From Desulfobacteraceae bacterium (GTDB taxonomy: Bacteria > Desulfobacterota > Desulfobacteria > Desulfobacterales > Desulfosarcinaceae): a DNA stretch of 8,097 nt. The position numbers were made by a program, and so were the translations under genes. The stretch covers positions 1-8,097 of the forward strand of contig JALVRI010000629.1 in NCBI GenBank assembly GCA_027031325.1. The letters run 5' to 3'. Of this stretch, positions 1 through 6,265 are shown in pieces; the first letter of the stretch is position 1, and each line of letters opens with the position of its first letter. The notes beneath the pieces are model-generated. The model searched no databases. It saw only the letters and a list, made by a program, of their open reading frames with translations, and was not told the DNA's origin.

Positions 1-514
1 CCTTTTGACGACCCAGTGAGATCATCGTCTTTACAAAATTGCTGCCATACTTGCCAAACAGCCAAGAACAACGCAGTATGATGGATTTGCTGTGAGTAGA
101 AAGTACCCGCTGCTCTCCCTCGGCTTTGCTCTTACCGTAGACTCCCACCGGCGTGCAGGGATCATCTGGCAAATATGGCCTCCGTTTCGAACCGTCAAAA
201 ACATAATCTGTCGAAATATGTATCAGCGGCAAGTCATGCTTGCGGCAAAAGGCGGCCAAGTGTCCAGGCCCTTTAGCGTTGGCCGCAAAGGCTTCTGCGA
301 CTTGTTCTTCGGCCAGGTCAACCTTTGTATAGGCTGCGGCATTGACCAGCAAATCAAAGGGCAAACATCGGTTCAAAACCTTATCGACGGCTACCTCGTC
401 ACCGATCTCAAGATCACTTTTGGCAAGTGCCCGGACAAAAATACCACGGGGTCCGGCAACGTCCAAGAGGTGATGTCCAAGTTGCCCGCCGCTGCCCACC
501 AAACATATCCGCAT
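1..514 (-). CDS. rfbD: dTDP-4-dehydrorhamnose reductase, N-terminal part (runs off left edge)
   Basis: RfbD/RmlD reduces dTDP-4-keto-L-rhamnose to dTDP-L-rhamnose with NAD(P)H, the last step of the pathway, in the cytoplasm. The reading frame is open from the ATG at 514 to the window edge, giving 171 codons of a family usually near 285 to 300 residues. Visible signatures are the Rossmann motif GSGGQLG (residues 7-13), NAAAYTKVD (58-66), STDYVFDG (101-108), the short-chain dehydrogenase pair Tyr126 and Lys130 in VYGKSK, and RCSWLFG with GSNFVKTM (148-164). The start is fixed by AGGTGAG just upstream and by the glycine-rich loop beginning six residues in. It starts 14 bp after the rfbC stop and is the eighth gene of the operon. 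No frameshift is seen; the truncation is only the window boundary. Identity is certain from the motifs; the C-terminal substrate domain is not visible. Confidence 0.95.
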   Translation of the reverse strand, partial: MRICLVGSGGQLGHHLLDVAGPRGIFVRALAKSDLEIGDEVAVDKVLNRCLPFDLLVNAAAYTKVDLAEEQVAEAFAANAKGPGHLAAFCRKHDLPLIHISTDYVFDGSKRRPYLPDDPCTPVGVYGKSKAEGEQRVLSTHSKSIILRCSWLFGKYGSNFVKTMISLGRQK

Positions 515-528
515 CTCTCACCTGCTTT

Positions 529-1095
529 TCATTCCTGCTTGCCGGTATATTCCGGCAGCCTCTGGTCGTCTATTTCCCCCAACCTCGGCAAACCGGCATC
601 TTTTTGTGATAGAATGGGGGTTTTCAGCGGCCAATCGATTCCAATTTCAGGATCATTCCAAACAATTCCGGCATCACATTCGGGTCGATAAAATTCACTG
701 CATTTATAAAAGAAGACGGCCGTTTCGGACAGCACACAAAAGCCATGGGCGAATCCGGCCGGAATAAAAAGCTGCCTGTGATTTTTGGAGGAAAGAACGG
801 TTCCGAACCATTTGCCGAAGGAAGGTGAGCCCTGGCGAATGTCCACCGCCACATCGAACACCTCCCCTTCCAAGACCTGGACGAGCTTTGCCTGGCCATG
901 AGGGTTCTGAAAATGCAGGCCGCGCAATGTTCCCTTCACCGAAAAAGAGATATTGTCCTGGACAAACTCCAAATCAATACCCGATTTCCGGTAGCGAGCC
1001 ACCTGGAAAGATTCCATGAAATATCCACGCTGATCTTCGTAAACATCCGGCGTGATCAGCAAAACCCCTGGAAGACCGGTTGTTTCAACCTTCAC
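529..1095 (-). CDS. rfbC: dTDP-4-dehydrorhamnose 3,5-epimerase
   Basis: RfbC/RmlC epimerises C3 and C5 of dTDP-4-keto-6-deoxyglucose, giving dTDP-4-keto-L-rhamnose for RfbD. The 188-residue protein has the normal length for this single-domain cupin dimer. Motifs run in the expected order: DQRGYFMESF (21-30), VQDNIS (45-50), GTLRGLHFQ (55-63), QAKLVQVLEGEVFDVAVDIR (68-87), GSPSFGKW (89-96), FIPAGFAHGFCVLS (110-123), VWNDPEIGIDWP (145-156) and SQKD (163-166). His61 corresponds to the catalytic base of the family, and Asp166 is probably its partner. The start codon is GTG, preceded at a good distance by GAGGAGGC; no in-frame ATG lies nearby. It follows rfbA by 22 bp and precedes rfbD by 14 bp, so it is co-transcribed and shares the rhamnose pathway with both. 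Nothing in it looks damaged or atypical. Confidence 0.97.
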   Translation of the reverse strand: MKVETTGLPGVLLITPDVYEDQRGYFMESFQVARYRKSGIDLEFVQDNISFSVKGTLRGLHFQNPHGQAKLVQVLEGEVFDVAVDIRQGSPSFGKWFGTVLSSKNHRQLFIPAGFAHGFCVLSETAVFFYKCSEFYRPECDAGIVWNDPEIGIDWPLKTPILSQKDAGLPRLGEIDDQRLPEYTGKQE

Positions 1096-1117
1096 GTTGC
1101 CTCCTCGAGCCTATTAT

Positions 1118-1993
1118 TCATACCCTGTCTGATTTTGCGATATTCAAAAGGTATTGCCCGTAACCGTTTGACGCCATTGGACGGGCAAGCCGTAAAAGCT
1201 GCTCCAGGTCTATATATCCTTTATTATACGCGATTTCTTCCACGCAGGCCACTTTCAAGCCCTGGCGCTGTTCTATGACTTCTATGAAAGCCGAAGCCCG
1301 CATCATGCTTTCATGGGTACCGGTATCGAGCCACGCCATCCCGCGTCCCAGTTTTTCAACGAAAAGCTTTTCCTCCCTTAAATAGGCCCGGTTGACGTCG
1401 GTTATCTCCAGCTCTCCCCTGTCGGAAGGTTTCAATCCAGATGCAATTTCAACCACATTGTTGTCATAGAAATAAAGGCCGGTAACCGCCCAATTTGACG
1501 GTGGCCGGGAAGGCTTTTCGACGATATCCTCTGCCAACCCGTCAGGGTTGAATTTGACGACCCCGTAACGCTGGGGGTCAGTCACCCAGTAACCGAAGAC
1601 GGTCGCACCCCGCCTGCGGGCCTTGGCAGCTTCCATCCGCTCCACCATTCCATGGCCATAGAAGATATTGTCGCCTAGGATCAGGCAGACATTATCGTCA
1701 CCGATAAATTTTTTGCCAAGCACAAAGGCCTGGGCGATCCCTTCGGGCCTGGGCTGTTCCACATAGGACAATGCCAGTCCCAGCTGGCTGCCATCTCCCA
1801 AAAGTTGCCTGAATCTGGGAAGGTCGCTGGGAGTGGAAATGATCAGGATGTCCCTTATACCGGCCAGCATCAATACCGAGAGCGGATAATAGATCATCGG
1901 CTTGTCATAGATCGGCAGTAGTTGCTTGCTCACAGCCAGGGTCAAGGGATAGAGCCGGGAGCCGGACCCGCCTGCCAAAATTATTCCCTTCAT
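1118..1993 (-). CDS. rfbA: glucose-1-phosphate thymidylyltransferase
   Basis: RfbA/RmlA joins dTTP and glucose-1-phosphate to make dTDP-glucose and pyrophosphate, the entry and usually feedback-controlled step of dTDP-L-rhamnose synthesis. The 291-residue length is typical of the tetrameric bacterial enzyme. The nucleotidyltransferase signature GGSGSRLYPLT lies at residues 8-18, with KQLLPIYDKPMIYYPLS (23-39), LILGDNIFYG (104-113), VEKP (158-161), GLYFYD (172-177), GELEITDVN (193-201) and WLDTGTHESM (221-230). Asp108 and Asp223 match the metal-binding aspartates of the family. The start is the ATG at 1993, with GGAGGTA seven bases upstream. It follows rfbB after 44 bp, the widest gap in the operon; that gap holds the ribosome binding site and a run of six T, but no stem that would make a terminator. 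The downstream neighbour is rfbC. Identity is secure. Confidence 0.97.
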   Translation of the reverse strand: MKGIILAGGSGSRLYPLTLAVSKQLLPIYDKPMIYYPLSVLMLAGIRDILIISTPSDLPRFRQLLGDGSQLGLALSYVEQPRPEGIAQAFVLGKKFIGDDNVCLILGDNIFYGHGMVERMEAAKARRRGATVFGYWVTDPQRYGVVKFNPDGLAEDIVEKPSRPPSNWAVTGLYFYDNNVVEIASGLKPSDRGELEITDVNRAYLREEKLFVEKLGRGMAWLDTGTHESMMRASAFIEVIEQRQGLKVACVEEIAYNKGYIDLEQLLRLARPMASNGYGQYLLNIAKSDRV

Positions 1994-2037
1994 AACAATT
2001 TACCTCCACTATCATCGGAAAAAAGCGGGCATTAAAA

Positions 2038-3126
2038 TTAGTTTGAATTCTTTCCAACTCGTTTTCCGTAATTGGTGGCTATCCATTGGCGGTAGCTTCC
2101 GGACCTTACTGAATCCACCCAGTCCGAATGTTCCAGGTACCAGTCCACCGTTTTGCTGAGGGCAGAGACGAAATCATGTTCTGGTCGCCAGCCCAACTCA
2201 TTTCTGATACGCGTTGAATCGATAGCATAGCGCAGATCGTGGCCGGGGCGATCGGCTACAAACTTTATAAGCCTTTGGCTGGACTTGCCCTCGGGGCGAC
2301 CAAGTCTTTCATCCACCATCCGGCAGATATGGCGGACCACGTCAATGTTGGCCTGCTGTGAGCCTCCCCCGACGGCATAGGTTCGCCCCGGTCGGCCGGT
2401 TTCCAAAACAAGTAAAAGAGCCTTGCAGTGATCATCGACGTAGAGCCAGTCCCGAACGTTGTTGCCGTCACCATAAACCGGTAACTCCTTGCCCTCGGCA
2501 GCGTTCAGGATCATAAGCGGAATCAGTTTTTCAGGAAATTGATAGGGACCGTAATTATTTGAGCAATTGGTAATAACAACAGGCAGACCATAAGTGCGGT
2601 TCCAGGCCCTTACGAAATGATCCGCGGCCGCCTTGGAGGCGGAGTATGGACTGGAAGGATCATAAGGGGTGGCCTCTGTAAAAAAGCCCCGGGGCCCGAG
2701 GCTGCCGAAAACCTCATCGGTCGAAACGTGCAAGAATCGAAAATCCTCCGGCTCCCCCCTTTGGCGCCAGCTTTTCAAGGCTGCTTCCAGCAGGCGGCAA
2801 GTCCCCTCGACGTTGGTTTTGACGAAAGTCATGGGACCGTGAATTGATCGGTCCACATGGGATTCAGCCGCCAGGTGAACAACGGCATCAATGGTCTGCT
2901 CCATGAAAATATCGGCCAGCAGGGCCGCGTCGCAGATATCCCCGTTGACGAAGATGTACCTTTCATCGTCTTTGAAGTCGGCCAGATTGGCCGGGTTGCC
3001 TGCATAGGTCAAGGCATCCAGATTGATGATCCGCCAGCCGGGTCTTTTGCCCAGAAGGTAGCGCACGAAATTGCTGCCTATAAAGCCACAGCCTCCGGTT
3101 ACCAGAATCGTTCTCTTTTCGTCCAC
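2038..3126 (-). CDS. rfbB: dTDP-glucose 4,6-dehydratase
   Basis: RfbB/RmlB converts dTDP-glucose to dTDP-4-keto-6-deoxyglucose using tightly bound NAD, step two of the rhamnose pathway. It belongs to the extended short-chain dehydrogenases. With the start used here it has 362 residues, normal for the family. Motifs are TGGCGFIGS (10-18), LAAESHVDRSI (85-95), the catalytic triplet Thr-Asp-Glu in STDEVFGSLG (136-138), Tyr161 and Lys165 in YSASK, NCSNNYGPYQFPEKLIP (187-203) and GDGNNVRDWLYVDDH (219-233). Start choice: an upstream in-frame GTG at 3141 would add five residues, but nothing resembling a Shine-Dalgarno precedes it. The GTG at 3126 has GGAG nine bases upstream and puts the Rossmann loop at the usual distance from the N-terminus, so I prefer 3126. 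The gene lies 21 bp after manC by this start, and marks the switch in the operon from GDP-sugar to dTDP-sugar genes. Confidence 0.95.
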   Translation of the reverse strand: MDEKRTILVTGGCGFIGSNFVRYLLGKRPGWRIINLDALTYAGNPANLADFKDDERYIFVNGDICDAALLADIFMEQTIDAVVHLAAESHVDRSIHGPMTFVKTNVEGTCRLLEAALKSWRQRGEPEDFRFLHVSTDEVFGSLGPRGFFTEATPYDPSSPYSASKAAADHFVRAWNRTYGLPVVITNCSNNYGPYQFPEKLIPLMILNAAEGKELPVYGDGNNVRDWLYVDDHCKALLLVLETGRPGRTYAVGGGSQQANIDVVRHICRMVDERLGRPEGKSSQRLIKFVADRPGHDLRYAIDSTRIRNELGWRPEHDFVSALSKTVDWYLEHSDWVDSVRSGSYRQWIATNYGKRVGKNSN

Positions 3127-3135
3127 AATATCTTG

Positions 3136-3139
3136 CTCC
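3136..3139 (-). promoter_or_regulatory. ribosome binding site of rfbB
   Basis: GGAG on the minus strand sits nine bases before the GTG at 3126 and overlaps the alternative upstream GTG at 3141. It is the main reason for choosing the shorter rfbB start, since the bases before 3141 (AATAGAT) show no pairing to the 16S rRNA tail. Confidence 0.6.
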
Positions 3140-3147
3140 ACATCTAT

Positions 3148-4611
3148 TCAGCCGGCCTGATGGCCGGAGTTGTTCAAAGGTCTTCCATAGACGTCTTCCA
3201 GGCGCTGGATGTCGTCTTCTTCCAGGTAACTTCCAGATTGGACCTCGACCAGCTCCAGGGGAATCTTACCCGGATTTTCCAGCCGGTGAACTTGGCCCAA
3301 CGGGATGTAGGTCGACTCGTCTTCCCTGAGAATGAAGCGTTCCTCTCCCCTGGTAACCAGGGCCGTCCCCGAAACCACTACCCAGTGTTCAGCCCGATGA
3401 AAATGTTTTTGAAGTGACAGGACTCCGCCTGGTTTGACAGTGATCCGCTTAACTTTGAAACGGGGTGCAATGTCAACGTCCTCGTACCAGCCCCAGGGGC
3501 GGTAAACCTTCTTGTGAACCAGAGCCTCGGAACGTCCCTGCCGCTTAAGCCGTTCGACAAGTTTTTTGACATGCTGGACACGGTCACGGGGGGAAATCAA
3601 GACGGCATCTTTGGTTTCGACCACGACCAGATTGCTCAATCCCACACCGGCCACCAGCCTGCTGGTGGCGTGCACGAAGCAGTTTTCAACATCCTCCAGG
3701 CAGACGTCCCCATGGATTACATTGTTGGTCTCATCCTTGGAGCCAACCTGCCAAAGGGCCTCCCATGACCCCAGGTCGTTCCACTCCGAGTCCAAAGCCA
3801 CCATCACCCCACGCTCGGTTTTCTCCATAACCGCATAATCCACCGAATCGCTGGGACAGGCATTGAAGGCTTCCGGATCAAGGCGGAAAAAATCAAGGTC
3901 CCGTTTCCCCTTTTCGACCGCCCTGCTACAGGCCGCCAGGATATCAGCGGCAAAAAGCTTCATCTCGGCCAGGAAGGTATCGGCCCGGAACATGAACATC
4001 CCACTGTTCCAACAGTAGCCCCCGCTTTCAATATACTCCGTGGCCGTCGGCAGATCAGGTTTTTCGACAAAACGATCGATCTGCCAGGCCGGCGGGCTTC
4101 CGTTTTCCGTCCCCATGTCTGCAACCAGTTGACGCCCCTTGCGGATGTAACCATAACCTGTTTCCGGTGTTTCAGGCACGATTCCGAAAGTCACCAGGTA
4201 ACCCTTTTCGGCAAACCGCCGCCCGCTATCAATGGTTCTTAAAAAGGCAGTCTTGTCCCCGATGAAGTGATCGGCCGGCAGCACCAGCAAAACGGCTGCC
4301 GGATCGGTACGTGATACCATCAGGGCTGCAACCGTCAGGGCCGGGGCCGTGTTCCGGCCCACCGGTTCGAGGACTATCTCGGAAGCCTCGATACCAATTG
4401 CCCGCAGTTGTTCGCCCACCGTGAAACGGTGCTCATGGTTGCACAAAACCATGGCGCCTCCCAGATCATCCAGATCCTTGATCCTTTCGAGGGTATCCTG
4501 GAAAAGAGTTTTTTCATCGACAAGGCTCATGAACTGCTTGGGATAAAGCTTGCGCGACAAGGGCCAGAGTCGCGTTCCCGATCCTCCAGCAAGAATAACC
4601 GGCGTTATCAT
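3148..4611 (-). CDS. manC: bifunctional mannose-1-phosphate guanylyltransferase / mannose-6-phosphate isomerase (type II)
   Basis: ManC (also called CpsB, AlgA or XanB) makes GDP-mannose from mannose-1-phosphate and GTP; its C-terminal cupin interconverts fructose-6-P and mannose-6-P. It supplies the Gmd substrate. The 487-residue length matches the fused type II enzyme. Guanylyltransferase motifs are GGSGTRLWPLSR (9-20), YPKQF (23-27), EPVGRNTAPA (82-91), LPADH (111-115), FVEKP (181-185), WNSGMF (201-206) and EWNDLGSWEAL (276-286). The isomerase cupin follows, with YRPWGWYE (370-377), the metal-binding QKHFHRAEHW (401-410) and IPLGQVHRLEN (436-446). The ATG at 4611 has GGAGG nine bases upstream and overlaps the previous gene's stop as ATGA, so the two are probably translationally coupled. 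Phosphomannomutase, needed between the two activities, is not in the window. Both domains look intact. Confidence 0.96.
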   Translation of the reverse strand: MITPVILAGGSGTRLWPLSRKLYPKQFMSLVDEKTLFQDTLERIKDLDDLGGAMVLCNHEHRFTVGEQLRAIGIEASEIVLEPVGRNTAPALTVAALMVSRTDPAAVLLVLPADHFIGDKTAFLRTIDSGRRFAEKGYLVTFGIVPETPETGYGYIRKGRQLVADMGTENGSPPAWQIDRFVEKPDLPTATEYIESGGYCWNSGMFMFRADTFLAEMKLFAADILAACSRAVEKGKRDLDFFRLDPEAFNACPSDSVDYAVMEKTERGVMVALDSEWNDLGSWEALWQVGSKDETNNVIHGDVCLEDVENCFVHATSRLVAGVGLSNLVVVETKDAVLISPRDRVQHVKKLVERLKRQGRSEALVHKKVYRPWGWYEDVDIAPRFKVKRITVKPGGVLSLQKHFHRAEHWVVVSGTALVTRGEERFILREDESTYIPLGQVHRLENPGKIPLELVEVQSGSYLEEDDIQRLEDVYGRPLNNSGHQAG

Positions 4612-5117
4612 TCCTGAAATCCTCCGTTGTGAGCGTCATTGTCCGGCCTTTTATGGTCTGGAACCTTGTTCAGCGGACAGCCGAAGTAAACGCAACGGCA
4701 ACACTCAAATCGTCTCAGCCCGGTGCCAAGCAAGGTAGCCGCAAGCAGATAGATAATCAGAGACCAGGGGTGCAGCAACAACCATGGCAGCGGAAAAAGC
4801 ACCATCAAAACACCACATCCGGCCAGGATCAATTTATCCCTGCCGGTAAGCTGACCCGCCCGGGGTGGATACAGCTTCGGCATGGCCCACATGAACAGAC
4901 AGCGCACCTTGCCTTTTTTGGTGTAATGCGGGCAGCGGGTGCAAAAAAGACGTAAAAATACACCCAGATTTACCGCCAGCACAACCAGAACGTAAACCAG
5001 GGTCCAGGTTCCGGATTCAGCGGCCATGGCCCCAGCCGCCACCATTATCGGCACCAGGGCCATTCCCGTCCAGAAAAGACAATCGGAAAATCGGTAGTTC
5101 TTTTTCAGCTCGGCCAT
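4608..5117 (-). CDS. unrecognised four-helix membrane protein with two duplicated C-x-R-C cysteine clusters
   Basis: I do not recognise this 169-residue protein, and the sequence does not reveal its function. It shows four hydrophobic segments at about residues 14-33, 38-55, 95-113 and 118-134. After the second helix comes C59-TR-C62-PHY, then a Lys/Arg-rich stretch and C73; after the fourth comes C139-C-R-C142-VYFG-C147-P. The positive-inside rule puts the N-terminus, both cysteine clusters and the charged C-terminal tail in the cytoplasm. The halves align without gaps at an offset of 80 residues: W38/W118, T39/S119, L40/L120, L44/L124, R56/R136, C59/C139, R61/R141, C62/C142, Y65/F145. This indicates an ancient internal duplication. 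The cysteines suggest a metal or Fe-S site, or a redox-active thiol site; that is inference. GAGG four bases before the ATG serves as a ribosome binding site. It lies 26 bp after fcl, and its TGA overlaps the manC ATG, so it is an integral member of the operon. Confidence 0.88.
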   Translation of the reverse strand: MAELKKNYRFSDCLFWTGMALVPIMVAAGAMAAESGTWTLVYVLVVLAVNLGVFLRLFCTRCPHYTKKGKVRCLFMWAMPKLYPPRAGQLTGRDKLILAGCGVLMVLFPLPWLLLHPWSLIIYLLAATLLGTGLRRFECCRCVYFGCPLNKVPDHKRPDNDAHNGGFQE

Positions 5118-5143
5118 CTTGCCTCATCCTTTGCTCAATTGGA

Positions 5144-6244
5144 TTACCGGCTCCCGTCTTGCCCCAAGCATGATTGGTACCAACTGTAGGTTGCGGCGAT
5201 ACCTTGATCCAGGCCTGTGGCCGGGCGCCATCCCAGGGCCGCAATCCGGCCCACATCAAGCAGCTTACGCGGAGTTCCATCCGGTTTGGCGGCATCCCAA
5301 ACGATATCGCCTTCAAAACCAATCACTGAAGCTACCTTGTGGGCCAGTTCCCTGATCGTCAAATCCCGGCCCGTTCCGATATTGAATAAAAAAGGCCTTT
5401 TTCCGGCCCGGTTTTCAGTATCCCTTGTCAATTCACGGTACTCCATGTTCATTAGGTGTACACAGGCTGCGGCCAGATCGTCCACGTAGAGAAACTCCCT
5501 TTTAACGTTCCCGCTGCCCCACAGAACCACCTGTGGTGCGGCAGGAGCACCCGGGACAGGCTGCGACGATCTTTGCAAATGCGCTTTGATATCCTCCGGA
5601 ATTGGACCGAAGCGTTTCTCATCGGCCGCGATGGCAGGCCAATTGCCGGAAGAGGCCAGTTTGGCAAGGTGAAATTTCCTTATCAGGGCCGGCAGGACAT
5701 GGGAATCCAGCAGGTCGAAGTTGTCTCCGGGCCCATAGAGATTTGTCGGCATCACCGGAATGAAACAGGTTCCATGCTGACGGTTGTAAGCCCAGCACAT
5801 TTCGACACCGGCGATCTTGGCCACGGCATAAGCTGAATTGGTAAGCTCCAGGGGACCGGTCATAAAGACCGACTCGGCCATTGGCTGGCTGGCCAGGCGA
5901 GGGTAGATGCACGAGCTGCCCAGAAATAACAATCTCTTGACGCCGTACACATAACTTTGATGGATCACATTCAGCTCAATGGCCAGGTTGTCCCGGATGA
6001 AGTCCGCCGGCCGGGTTTCATTGGCCCAGATCCCGCCCACACGGGCTGCAGCCAGGAAAACGTATTCCGGCCTGTACCTTTGAAAAAATGCCTCCACCGC
6101 CGCGGGGTTCTCCAGATCCAGGCTGGACCTGGGCTTGGTTATCAAGTTCCGGTAGCCTTGACTCTGAAGCTGCCTTAGCAGGGCACTGCCCACAAGTCCC
6201 CGGTGTCCGGCGATAAAAATCCGGGCCCCCTTTTCCATGGCCAT
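5144..6244 (-). CDS. fcl: GDP-L-fucose synthase with an internal insertion
   Basis: Fcl (WcaG) is the NADPH-dependent 3,5-epimerase/4-reductase that turns the Gmd product into GDP-L-fucose. Motifs: GHRGLVGSAL (13-22), AARVGGIWAN (66-75), LGSSCIYP (108-115), AYAVAKIAG (138-146), MPTNLYGPGDNFD (165-177), SHVLPALIRKFH (181-192), VVLWGSGNVKREFLYVDDLA (239-258) and FNIGTG (287-292). Ser110, Cys112, Tyr139, Lys143 and His182 match the catalytic Ser107, Cys109, Tyr136, Lys140 and His179 of the E. coli enzyme. At 366 residues it exceeds the usual 310 to 325. Most of the excess is a segment at about 194-237, rich in Ala, Pro and charged residues, between the substrate-binding SHVLPALIRKFH and the VVLWGSG strand, where the E. 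coli protein has about ten residues. The ATG at 6244 has AAAGGAG eight bases upstream; the next ATG, two codons in, is too far away. It follows gmd by 21 bp. Identity is secure; the role of the insertion is unknown. Confidence 0.95.
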   Translation of the reverse strand: MAMEKGARIFIAGHRGLVGSALLRQLQSQGYRNLITKPRSSLDLENPAAVEAFFQRYRPEYVFLAAARVGGIWANETRPADFIRDNLAIELNVIHQSYVYGVKRLLFLGSSCIYPRLASQPMAESVFMTGPLELTNSAYAVAKIAGVEMCWAYNRQHGTCFIPVMPTNLYGPGDNFDLLDSHVLPALIRKFHLAKLASSGNWPAIAADEKRFGPIPEDIKAHLQRSSQPVPGAPAAPQVVLWGSGNVKREFLYVDDLAAACVHLMNMEYRELTRDTENRAGKRPFLFNIGTGRDLTIRELAHKVASVIGFEGDIVWDAAKPDGTPRKLLDVGRIAALGWRPATGLDQGIAATYSWYQSCLGQDGSR

Positions 6245-6265
6245 CGGGTTTGCTCCTTTCCGGTG

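Noticed and set aside
92..691. 199-codon open frame on the plus strand opposite rfbD and rfbC
   Set aside because: The minus strand carries clear RfbD and RfbC motifs over the whole stretch, and the plus frame crosses the boundary between them without any recognisable domain.
1994..2037. Possible terminator between rfbB and rfbA (CCCGC followed by six T on the minus strand)
   Set aside because: There is no inverted repeat ahead of the T-run, and the gap is mostly the rfbA ribosome binding site.
2088..2096. GGCGGTAGC, identical to the core of the ops/JUMPstart element that recruits RfaH
   Set aside because: It is on the plus strand, inside the 3' part of rfbB and antisense to the operon, so it cannot act in the operon's leader. 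No copy is seen in the gmd leader.
2857..3417. 186-codon open frame on the plus strand opposite rfbB and manC
   Set aside because: Antisense to well-conserved coding sequence on both sides of the manC/rfbB junction; no motif and no ribosome binding site.
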